A DNA stretch of 6,016 nucleotides from an uncultured Eubacteriales bacterium (GCA_900317795.1 ONIF01000019.1:1-6016); one strand, 5' to 3'. Positions 1-4,982 are shown, numbered from the stretch's first letter. Program-made: numbers and translations. Notes: generated by a model not told the origin, from the sequence alone.

Positions 1-390
1 GACAAGCATTTGAAAAGGGCGGGACTTGATTATTGGAATTATTTGGATTTGACGTATTATGAAAATCTGGAAGATTTTTTTGAAAAGACAAAAGGCGGCA
101 CATATTATTATTTTTCCAAAAAGGCAAATCACAATTACACGGAGATAGAATATCCCGATAAATGCTATATTGTTTTCGGCAAAGAAACAAAGGGCTTGCC
201 CGAAAAGCTGTTGTATGACAATGCAGAGTTTACCGTAAGGATACCGATGCTTGAGGGTGCAAGATGTTTAAATTTGTCAAGTGCAGCGGCAGTAGGGGTT
301 TATGAAGTGTTAAGGCAGTGGGATTTTCCCGAATTGACGAATAACGGCAGGCTGAAAGAATATGACTGGGAGATGAGGAATGCAGAATGA
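1..390 (+). CDS. trmL: tRNA (cytidine/uridine-34)-2'-O-methyltransferase TrmL, 5'-truncated
   Basis: This is the C-terminal 129 codons of a SPOUT-class (trefoil-knot) methyltransferase; the reading frame is already open at base 1, so the real start lies upstream of the window. By family knowledge, TrmL is a cytoplasmic enzyme that uses S-adenosylmethionine to 2'-O-methylate the wobble nucleotide of the two tRNA-Leu species CAA and UAA. Visible signatures are DKHLKRAGLDYW at the left edge (family DDKxLxRAGLDYW), the motif GKETKGLP, and the knot motif RIPMLEGARCLNLSSAAAV followed by VYEVLRQW. The E. coli enzyme is about 157 residues, so roughly 35-40 N-terminal residues are missing. The TTG at 10 is internal to the conserved region and is not a real start. 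The stop overlaps the next gene by 4 nt (ATGA), which implies translational coupling. The family call is firm; substrate specificity is inferred from homologs. Confidence 0.93.
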   Translation, partial: DKHLKRAGLDYWNYLDLTYYENLEDFFEKTKGGTYYYFSKKANHNYTEIEYPDKCYIVFGKETKGLPEKLLYDNAEFTVRIPMLEGARCLNLSSAAAVGVYEVLRQWDFPELTNNGRLKEYDWEMRNAE

Positions 391-1076
391 GGAGTGAGGA
401 ATTTCTTGATAAATATAAGAAGTTGGAAGAAGCTCTTAATTTAAAATACGGCTTTGATGAAAAGACGTTTGGAAGTCCCGTTGTAAAGTTCATAAACGAC
501 AGAGAGGGGAAAAATTACAGAGAAAAGCTGGATTTATGCAGGGAGATAAGAAATTTTCTTTCACATCATTCGGACATAGAGGGAGAGCCTGTCATAGAGC
601 CGTCGGAAAGTATCATCAAATTTCTTGATGAGGTGATAGATTTTGTAGAAAGACCGCCGCTTGCAGTAGGATTTTGCACGCTGTATGAAAACGTACTGAA
701 AACAACGCCCTCTCAGAAAGCACAAACAGTTATGAAGAAAATGCAGAGAATGGGCTTTTCACATATACCTGTGGTATCTGAGGGGGAGTTTATAGGAGTA
801 TTTAGTGTAAGCACGGTTTTCAGCTATGCATTGAAATACGGCATAAATGAAGAACTGACAATAGGGGATTTTGCGGAATTTCTGCCGCCCGACAAGCATG
901 AAAATGAGCGTTTCAAGTTTATGCATAAAGATGTAAGCTTGTTTGAAGTGAGGACGGAATTTGAGAAAAAGCCGTTCAGAAGTAAAAAATTGGCTGTAAT
1001 ATTTTTGACGGAAAACGGCACACCGAACAGTAAAGTGATAGGCTTGCTGACCCCATGGGACGTTATCAATGCATAA
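387..1076 (+). CDS. HEPN-like N-terminal domain plus tandem CBS domain protein
   Basis: This 229-residue soluble protein starts at an ATG overlapping the trmL stop, with a GA-rich Shine-Dalgarno stretch (GATGAGGAA) just upstream. Residues 1-90 are predicted helical and contain CREIRNFLSHH (51-61), which reads as an R-x4-H motif with N directly after R, the signature of HEPN-type RNases and nucleic-acid binders. Residues about 88-150 form a first CBS motif (core MGFSHIPVVSEGEFIGVFS) and about 158-229 a second, more divergent one ending VIGLLTPWDVI. Paired CBS domains usually bind AMP, ATP or other adenine nucleotides as a regulatory module. No transmembrane segment or other enzyme domain is present. 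Co-transcription with trmL suggests an RNA-linked or translation-linked role, which is an inference. The CBS call is strong; the HEPN assignment rests on one short motif plus helical context, and this domain could be a non-catalytic helical bundle. Confidence 0.85.
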   Translation: MRSEEFLDKYKKLEEALNLKYGFDEKTFGSPVVKFINDREGKNYREKLDLCREIRNFLSHHSDIEGEPVIEPSESIIKFLDEVIDFVERPPLAVGFCTLYENVLKTTPSQKAQTVMKKMQRMGFSHIPVVSEGEFIGVFSVSTVFSYALKYGINEELTIGDFAEFLPPDKHENERFKFMHKDVSLFEVRTEFEKKPFRSKKLAVIFLTENGTPNSKVIGLLTPWDVINA

Positions 1077-1079
1077 TTT

Positions 1080-1472
1080 TTAGGCTTGGCAGAATATTTT
1101 GATTGCGTCGGAAACAAATTGAGCTGCATTTTTGCCGTGTTTGTCGATGTTATTTTTGAAACGTTCGTCAAGAATATACATTTGTCCCAAGCCTGCAAGG
1201 ATTTCATTTGTACAGGTGTAGAAATTGTCTGTAATGAAATTTTGGAGTTTTTGAACGAGGGTTTGCACTTCTTTGCAAGACGGTGAAAAACCCTTTTTCA
1301 TGCAGTCTGCAAATTCGCTGAAAATGTTGTCAAAATCGGCAAAGGTGTCGTTGGGGATATTTTTGGATTGAAATTCCTTGTAAGCGGAGGTATTTCCCCA
1401 ACGGGATTGTACTTCATGTTTGAATTGATTAACGGCATTTTCAAATTTTGAGTTGTCGAAAGTATTTTTCAT
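1080..1472 (-). other. Predicted internal-start product: stand-alone TipAS-like domain
   Basis: Within the MerR gene an in-frame ATG at 1472-1470 is preceded by AAAGGAG (AGGAG core 1485-1481) at an 8-nt spacing, a better ribosome binding site than the one used for the full protein. Initiation there would give a 130-residue protein starting MKNTFDNSKFENAV, exactly at the boundary between the coiled coil and the effector domain. In Streptomyces, tipA is known to yield both full-length TipAL and the drug-sequestering TipAS (about 144 residues) by alternative initiation. The same architecture is inferred here from the sequence; expression is not shown. Confidence 0.6.
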
Positions 1473-1802
1473 ATTGATTTCTCCTTTGTTTTCAAGAGTT
1501 TCGAGGGCAGAAATGATTTTTTCAAGCCTTTGTTTTTTGAGGGTGAGAAGGTGTTTTTGTTTTTTGACAGCTTCATGTTTATTGTAGTCGGGGGAGGAAA
1601 GTATGTCGGAAATAGTTTTGAGTGAGAAGTCAAGTTCACGGTAAAATAAAATTTCCTGCATACGTTCAAGGGAATTTTCGTCATAGAATCTGTAATTGTT
1701 GTTTTTGTCGGTGAAAGAGGGCTTTAATAAGCCGATTTTATCGTAATAATGCAGAGTTCTGACAGTAACGCCCGTTAATTCGGCAAAGTCTTTGATAAGC
1801 AT
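1080..1802 (-). CDS. MerR-family transcriptional activator with TipAS drug-binding domain
   Basis: This 240-residue protein resembles Streptomyces TipAL and Bacillus Mta. Residues 1-70 are the MerR winged helix-turn-helix (LIKDFAELTGVTVRTLHYYD, then IGLLKPSFTDKNNNYRFYD). About 72-110 is a coiled-coil linker (KKQKHLLTLKKQRLEKII), and 111-240 is the TipAS effector-binding domain (QSRWGNTSAY at 132-141; LGQMYILDERFKNNIDKHG near 205-223). Such proteins bind lipophilic or thiopeptide drugs and activate multidrug-resistance genes and themselves by twisting a 19-bp promoter spacer. The frame is open to 1859, but that start would lie upstream of the promoter, so translation begins at ATG 1802 or TTG 1808 behind AGAGGTGAG (1813-1821). 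The Cys that I recall as thiol-linking thiostrepton in TipAL is Gly here, while the neighbouring Cys (197) is kept. No transporter target gene lies adjacent. The gene converges with the CBS gene, leaving a 3-nt gap. Confidence 0.9.
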   Translation of the reverse strand: MLIKDFAELTGVTVRTLHYYDKIGLLKPSFTDKNNNYRFYDENSLERMQEILFYRELDFSLKTISDILSSPDYNKHEAVKKQKHLLTLKKQRLEKIISALETLENKGEINMKNTFDNSKFENAVNQFKHEVQSRWGNTSAYKEFQSKNIPNDTFADFDNIFSEFADCMKKGFSPSCKEVQTLVQKLQNFITDNFYTCTNEILAGLGQMYILDERFKNNIDKHGKNAAQFVSDAIKIFCQA

Positions 1803-1828
1803 TTTCAAAATTCTCACCTCTTGAAATA

Positions 1829-1859
1829 AGTATAAGCTATGACGTAAGGTCAGTGTCAA
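1829..1859 (-). promoter_or_regulatory. MerR-type promoter/operator of the TipA-like gene
   Basis: Read on the minus strand, a perfect -35 TTGACA (1859-1854) and a -10 TATACT (1834-1829) are separated by 19 nt, the over-long spacer typical of MerR-activated promoters. The spacer region carries a dyad, TGAC-N5-GTCA (1852-1840), as expected for a bound MerR dimer. The predicted transcription start (about 1822) falls next to the ribosome binding site, giving a leader of only about 15-20 nt. This indicates autoregulation and fixes the start codon downstream of 1822. Confidence 0.85.
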
Positions 1860-1867
1860 TAGGTTTT

Positions 1868-1908
1868 ATAAAAAAACTCCGAAAAGTTTTTTAAGCTTTT
1901 CGGAGTTT
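1868..1908 (-). terminator. Rho-independent terminator of prs
   Basis: An uninterrupted 13-bp stem (AAACTCCGAAAAG at 1874-1886 with CTTTTCGGAGTTT at 1896-1908) has a 9-nt loop. On the minus strand it is followed by a T-run (complement of the A-run 1870-1876). It begins 9 nt past the prs stop codon and isolates prs from the MerR gene, which has its own promoter just beyond. Confidence 0.9.
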
Positions 1909-1916
1909 GTATTTTT

Positions 1917-2876
1917 TTAATTGAATATAGAAGAAACGGGCTTGTCCTCATAAATTCTCTCGATAGCCTCCGCAAAAACAGGAGCAACAGGGAGAGTAGT
2001 GAATTTATCAAGTTTTTTCTCCTCGGGCAGATTGATTGTATCGAGAAGAACGACTTCTTTCATCACGCTGTCTTTAATTCTCTGAATAGCGGGACCCGAG
2101 AGAACGGCATGGGTAGCACCTGCATAAACTTCGGTAGCACCGCCTCTTTCAATAACAGCCTGAGCGGCATTGCAGAGAGTACCTGCTGTATCTATCATGT
2201 CATCAACGAGAATAACTTTTTTACCCTTTACTTCACCGATAATGCTCATAACCTCGCACTCATTAGGTCTGGGGCGACGTTTGTCGATGATGGCGATGGA
2301 ACAGCCGAGCCTTGCGGCAAAGTTTCTTGCTCTTGTAACGGAGCCGAGGTCGGGTGATACAACTACATATTCTTCGGGTTTACCGTTGATTTTTTCTTTA
2401 AAGTAGTTGGCGAGAATAGGTGCACCAACGAGGTGGTCAACGGGGATATTGAAAAATCCCTGAATCTGAGCAGCGTGGAGATCCATAGTAAGTACACGGT
2501 CAGCACCTGCGGTTGTAATAAGGTCAGCAACGAGCTTGGCAGAGATAGGATCTCTTGCTTTCGCCTTTCTGTCCTGGCGTGCATAGCCAAAGTAAGGAAT
2601 AACAGCGGTAATTCTGGCAGCGGACGCACGTTTCATAGCGTCTATCATGATAAGCAGTTCCATGATATTGTCATTGACAGGAGTGCTTGTGGATTGTACG
2701 ATAAAGCATTCCGAGCCTCTGACCGATTCGTGAAGTGAAACAGCTACTTCACCGTCACTGAAATGAGTGACTTCCGACTTGCCGACAGGCAATTCCAATA
2801 TGTTGGCGATCTGTTCAGCGACAGGTCTGTTGGAATTGCAGGTAAAGATTTTAATATCCTTGCCGTGAAAATTCAT
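1917..2876 (-). CDS. prs: Ribose-phosphate pyrophosphokinase (PRPP synthetase)
   Basis: This cytoplasmic enzyme transfers diphosphate from ATP to ribose-5-phosphate, making PRPP for purine, pyrimidine, histidine, tryptophan and NAD synthesis. The protein has 319 residues, matching class I bacterial enzymes (about 315-317). Visible signatures are FSDGEVAVSLHESVRG (39-54), the ATP-binding loop region YFGYARQDRKAKARDPISAK (95-114), MDLHAAQIQGFF (131-142, with the conserved His), SPDLGSVTRAR (174-184), KRRPRPNECEVM (199-210) and the PRPP-binding loop VILVDDMIDTAGT (221-233). The ATG at 2876 is chosen because GGGGGAG (2890-2884) sits 7 nt upstream and the product MNFHGKDIKIF matches family N-termini; the frame stays open to 2909 without such support. 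It lies 165 nt downstream of the glmU-like gene on the same strand, echoing the Bacillus gcaD-prs order, and ends at a strong terminator. Confidence 0.98.
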   Translation of the reverse strand: MNFHGKDIKIFTCNSNRPVAEQIANILELPVGKSEVTHFSDGEVAVSLHESVRGSECFIVQSTSTPVNDNIMELLIMIDAMKRASAARITAVIPYFGYARQDRKAKARDPISAKLVADLITTAGADRVLTMDLHAAQIQGFFNIPVDHLVGAPILANYFKEKINGKPEEYVVVSPDLGSVTRARNFAARLGCSIAIIDKRRPRPNECEVMSIIGEVKGKKVILVDDMIDTAGTLCNAAQAVIERGGATEVYAGATHAVLSGPAIQRIKDSVMKEVVLLDTINLPEEKKLDKFTTLPVAPVFAEAIERIYEDKPVSSIFN

Positions 2877-2923
2877 TTTAAAACTCCCCCAATTTTTATT
2901 TTTAGGCAAACTTTATAAATAAT

Positions 2924-2952
2924 ATTTTAATACCAATTCGACAAAAAATCAA
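2924..2952 (-). promoter_or_regulatory. Candidate prs promoter
   Basis: On the minus strand TTGATT (2952-2947) and TAAAAT (2929-2924) are 17 nt apart, giving a start near 2917 and a leader of about 40 nt. The stretch 2910-3041 is very AT-rich, so chance matches are likely. I found no convincing terminator between the glmU-like gene and prs, so read-through is also possible. Confidence 0.4.
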
Positions 2953-3041
2953 GTTTTTATACATTTAACTTGAATAATTGTGTCTTATGCAAAAAAAAGG
3001 CAGTTATTTTAAAAAATATGATTGATTATGCACAATGATTT

Positions 3042-4013
3042 TTACAGATTTTTACTTTTAAGGCATAAGTTTCCTGCATGAGTGTTGTCGGAGATGTTGC
3101 AGTTTTCGATAAAAGCGGAAGGACCGATAAAGCAGAAAGAGCCTATTTTTGTATTTCCGAGAATGACGCTGGAGGGGAGGATAGTGGTATTGGGTTCTAT
3201 TTGGACATCAGTACCGATAATAACACCGTCTGTGCAGGGGATATTCACACCGTTTTTCAAATGTTTTTGAAGAATTCTTTTTCTTGCTATTTCGTTAAGC
3301 TGTGAAAGCTGTAAGCAGTCGTTTGCACCCAGAACGGAGTCGGCATTTTTTGCTTTATATGCAAGAACATTTTTGCCTGTTTTCTTTATTTCAAATATGG
3401 TGTCTGTAATATAATATTCGCCTGTTTTGGCACTTTTCTTTATCTTTGAAAGAGCTTCTATAAGGGAGTTCACCTCAAACCAATACACACCCGAATTGAC
3501 TTCTTTTATTTTTCTTATTTCGTTATCAGCCTCTTTTTCCTCGACGATAGCTTTCAGCATATCACCGTTTTCACGGATAATTCTGCCATAGCCTGTGGGA
3601 TTTTCGATTTCTGCCGATACAACGGTACAGCCGTTGCAGTTGTGGAGAGCAAAAGCCTCTTTTATGGTGTCGGCATTGATAAAGGGAGCGTCACCGTTGA
3701 GGACAAGAAGATTACTTCCCTTGTGTCTTTCAAGAAAGTCCCTTGCCTGCATAACGGCATGACCTGTGCCAAGCCTTTCGGATTGGAAAACCTTTTCCGT
3801 TTCAAAGGGGAGAGTATCGAGATAATTTTCCAAAAATTCATGTTTGCTTCCCGTAACAACGCATATATCATTGATACCGGCTTCCCTTACGGAATCGATT
3901 ACCCATTTTATCATGGGTTTGAATATAACTTCTGCCAATGCTTTGGGGAGTTTGGAATTCATTCTTTTACCCTCACCACCGGCAAGAATGATGGCACTTG
4001 TGTTTGTATTCAT
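3042..4013 (-). CDS. glmU: Short GlmU-like UDP-GlcNAc pyrophosphorylase lacking most of the acetyltransferase domain
   Basis: The 323-residue protein has a complete nucleotidyltransferase domain: IILAGGEGKRMNSKLPKAL (8-26), QSERLGTGHAV (77-87), metal-site region LNGDAPF (105-111), GYGRI (141-145), VEEKEAD (157-163), EVNSGVY (171-177), TGEYYITDTI (197-206). Then comes the linker helix LSQLNEIARKRIL (236-248). Only about 50 residues of left-handed beta-helix hexapeptides follow (DGVIIGTDVQIEPNTTIL onward, 262-312). Full GlmU is about 450-460 residues; the part carrying the acetyl-CoA site and catalytic His/Lys/Tyr/Asn is absent. It should therefore make UDP-GlcNAc (or a related NDP-sugar) from the sugar-1-phosphate but not acetylate glucosamine-1-phosphate. 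Start ATG 4013 has GGAGG (4025-4021) 7 nt upstream. The longer open frame to 4118 is read through the repeat at 4046-4164 and is rejected. The sugar specificity is inferred. Confidence 0.88.
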   Translation of the reverse strand: MNTNTSAIILAGGEGKRMNSKLPKALAEVIFKPMIKWVIDSVREAGINDICVVTGSKHEFLENYLDTLPFETEKVFQSERLGTGHAVMQARDFLERHKGSNLLVLNGDAPFINADTIKEAFALHNCNGCTVVSAEIENPTGYGRIIRENGDMLKAIVEEKEADNEIRKIKEVNSGVYWFEVNSLIEALSKIKKSAKTGEYYITDTIFEIKKTGKNVLAYKAKNADSVLGANDCLQLSQLNEIARKRILQKHLKNGVNIPCTDGVIIGTDVQIEPNTTILPSSVILGNTKIGSFCFIGPSAFIENCNISDNTHAGNLCLKSKNL

Positions 4014-4045
4014 GAAAATACCTCCGTCTTTAAAGATGTATTTAT

Positions 4046-4164
4046 TAGTAAACGACAAAATAAATTGCCCTATGTCATTCCGAGCGAAGCGAGGAATCTT
4101 TGAAAGATTCTTGGTCACTTCGTTCCTCAGAATGGCAAAAGGAAATTTTCAGTGACGTTTACTA
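4046..4164. repeat. MITE/REP-like imperfect inverted repeat, about 119 bp
   Basis: The outer 9-bp arms TAGTAAACG (4046-4054) and CGTTTACTA (4156-4164) are perfect inverted repeats. Inside, CATTC-GAG (4076-4084) pairs with CTC-GAATG (4126-4134). CGAAG-GA (4085-4092) pairs with TC-CTTCG (4115-4122). The apex GAATCTTT-G-AAAGATTC (4094-4110) is a perfect 8-bp hairpin arm. The core CATTCCGAGCGAAGCGAGGAA resembles dispersed elements I recall from many gut and environmental bacteria, which create recurrent spurious peptides such as SFRAKRGIF or IPRFARND. It encodes no transposase, so movement would need one in trans. It lies between the candidate promoter and the start of the glmU-like gene. Confidence 0.8.
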
Positions 4165-4165
4165 T

Positions 4166-4194
4166 ATATTAGCACATTATTCGAAAAAAAACAA
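4166..4194 (-). promoter_or_regulatory. Candidate promoter of the glmU-like gene
   Basis: On the minus strand TTGTTT (4194-4189) lies 17 nt from TAATAT (4171-4166), which is preceded by TGC, an extended -10 arrangement. The start would fall near 4159, so the whole inverted repeat at 4046-4164 would be transcribed into the leader. The region is AT-rich and the -35 match is only moderate. Confidence 0.45.
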
Positions 4195-4203
4195 ATGTTT
4201 CGT

Positions 4204-4614
4204 TTAAATATTTTCATAAAAAAGTATAATTCCGAGATTGACATAGTCGATAAGTTGATTGGCAGAAACTTTTTGGTTGTGCAGGGGATTTTGACTTTCA
4301 TAGAGTGAGATAAATCTGTCACCGCAGAGTTTTTGTTTTACACTGTGGTTCATGCAGTCAAACTGTACGAAAGTACGACAGTCCATATCATCTATTATTT
4401 TTTCGATATTTTGGACAGGCATAAGTTCAAAATCAATGTTTTTATCGAAGTACGAACAGCCGTAAAGGATTACAAAAATGGGTTTATTGTTTCTTGACGA
4501 GGTTATAATAAACAGATTTCCCTCTTTATCTCTGAACAGACTGCTGTATTTGATATTCAGAGAATTTTCGGCTTTTATAATGCACTGCGGAAGTTTTATC
4601 AGTGTATTTGTCAT
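4204..4614 (-). CDS. Hypothetical protein, 136 residues
   Basis: I do not recognise this protein. It begins at ATG 4614 with a strong AAAGGAGGGA (4630-4621), AGGAGG-type spacing of 8 nt, so translation is likely. It has no signal peptide or membrane helix. The middle (GNLFIITSSRNNKPIFVILYGCSYFD) looks like alternating beta strands, followed by a stretch with three Cys (DDMDCRTFVQFDCMNHSVKQ and KLCGD). The C-terminus (SANQLIDYVNLGIILFYENI) is predicted helix or strand. The Cys spacing does not match a metal-binding motif I know. It ends about 10 nt before the -35 of the candidate glmU-like promoter and has its own possible promoter. Whether it is functionally tied to cell-wall precursor synthesis is unknown. 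Confidence 0.75.
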   Translation of the reverse strand: MTNTLIKLPQCIIKAENSLNIKYSSLFRDKEGNLFIITSSRNNKPIFVILYGCSYFDKNIDFELMPVQNIEKIIDDMDCRTFVQFDCMNHSVKQKLCGDRFISLYESQNPLHNQKVSANQLIDYVNLGIILFYENI

Positions 4615-4646
4615 ATAAAGTCCCTCCTTTTACACTTGGCTTTAAT

Positions 4647-4675
4647 AGTATAGTATATATTTGTCATTTTTTCAT
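4647..4675 (-). promoter_or_regulatory. Candidate promoter of the 136-residue hypothetical gene
   Basis: On the minus strand ATGAAA (4675-4670) is 17 nt from TATACT (4652-4647), predicting a start near 4640 and a short leader holding the strong ribosome binding site. A second overlapping TATACT (4657-4652) makes the exact hexamer uncertain. Confidence 0.35.
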
Positions 4676-4692
4676 TAAACTTGCAGTTTAAT

Positions 4693-4728
4693 AAAAAAGA
4701 CCGAACTCCCAGTAGAGTTCAGTCTTTT
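4693..4728 (-). terminator. Terminator of the tRNA-Leu transcript
   Basis: The stem AAAAGAC-C-GAACTC (4695-4708) pairs with GAGTTC-A-GTCTTTT (4715-4728), with one C/A mismatch and a 6-nt loop. On the minus strand it is followed by T residues (complement of 4693-4698, then TAT). It starts 4 nt past the tRNA 3' end, so the tRNA is probably a single-gene transcript. Confidence 0.85.
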
Positions 4729-4732
4729 CAAA

Positions 4733-4816
4733 TGCCGGTAACCGGACTTGAACCGGTACGGATGTTACTCCGAGGGATTTTAAGTCCCTTGCGTCTGCCT
4801 ATTTCGCCATACCGGC
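4733..4816 (-). tRNA. tRNA-Leu (anticodon UAA)
   Basis: The minus strand folds into a class II tRNA of 84 nt: acceptor GCCGGTA/TACCGGC with discriminator A, and anticodon arm AGGGA-CTTAAAA-TCCCT with anticodon TAA. The long variable arm is CGGA-GTAACA-TCCG and the T arm ACCGG-TTCAAGT-CCGGT. It closely resembles the E. coli UAA leucine tRNA in the anticodon region (CAAGGGA-T/C-TTAAAATCCCTCGG). The 3' CCA is not encoded, so it must be added by the CCA-adding enzyme. It decodes UUA, a common codon in AT-rich genomes. Confidence 0.97.
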
Positions 4817-4829
4817 AAGTGCAATAGTT

Positions 4830-4857
4830 ATTATACCATATTTATTCAAAAAGTCAA
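4830..4857 (-). promoter_or_regulatory. Promoter of tRNA-Leu
   Basis: On the minus strand TTGACT (4857-4852) and a perfect TATAAT (4835-4830) are separated by 16 nt. The predicted start near 4823 leaves a short 5' leader of about 7 nt before the mature tRNA. Confidence 0.85.
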
Positions 4858-4860
4858 GAA

Positions 4861-4888
4861 CTATAAAAAATTTTTTTAAATTTTATAG
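4861..4888. repeat. AT-rich palindrome between divergent promoters
   Basis: CTATAAAA (4861-4868) and TTTTATAG (4881-4888) are perfect inverted arms around an A/T-only centre. It sits between the tRNA-Leu promoter and the divergent promoter at 4923. It could be an operator or a bent, UP-element-like segment, or simply reflect AT-rich composition. Confidence 0.35.
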
Positions 4889-4922
4889 CATTTTTTATGT
4901 TGTGTGTATTTTTAAAATGTGA

Positions 4923-4951
4923 TTGACAAATTATTTTGTGTGATTTATAAT
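4923..4951 (+). promoter_or_regulatory. Perfect consensus sigma-A type promoter
   Basis: TTGACA (4923-4928) and TATAAT (4946-4951) match the housekeeping consensus at all twelve positions with the ideal 17-nt spacing. A run of A/T lies upstream. The start near 4958 gives a leader of about 25 nt with a GGGAGG site, so the downstream gene may be highly expressed unless repressed. Confidence 0.9.
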
Positions 4952-4982
4952 AAATAAAAAGATTTATGGGAGGTTTTTTTAT

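Noticed and set aside
371..402. Short degenerate tandem repeat ATGAGGAATGCAGAATGAGG at the trmL/CBS junction
   Set aside because: It is explained by purine-rich ribosome binding and coding sequence at the overlap, and is too short and imperfect to call a repeat element.
1809..1859. Longer start for the MerR gene at 1859
   Set aside because: These codons overlap the -35, operator and -10 of the gene's own promoter and would not be transcribed.
2109..2738. Open frames on both strands inside prs (2109-2357, 2170-2406, 2363-2629, 2433-2738)
   Set aside because: All lie entirely within the highly conserved prs coding sequence in other frames.
2877..2909. Longer start for prs at 2909
   Set aside because: The internal ATG at 2876 has GGGGGAG 7 nt upstream and gives the usual family length. 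The upstream 11 residues are encoded by the ribosome binding site region itself.
2975..3041. Possible hairpin after the glmU-like gene (ATTGTG at 2977 with CACAAT at 3031) and a TTATGCA direct repeat
   Set aside because: The arms are 6 bp and about 48 nt apart, with no adjacent T-run in the right place; this is likely chance in AT-rich DNA.
4014..4118. N-terminal extension of the glmU-like frame to 4118
   Set aside because: The extra 35 residues include IPRFARND, a translation of the inverted repeat, and there is no ribosome binding site there. ATG 4013 has GGAGG at the right distance and begins the conserved domain.
3642..4155. Open frames on the + strand opposite the glmU-like gene and across the repeat (3642-4103, 3844-4155)
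   Set aside because: They are antisense to strongly conserved motifs or read through the inverted repeat, and show no family resemblance.
4180..4202. Possible terminator after the 136-residue gene (AAAC-ATTT-GTTT followed by a T-run on the minus strand)
   Set aside because: The stem is only 4 weak pairs with no GC-rich core. The T-run is better explained as AT-rich promoter DNA.
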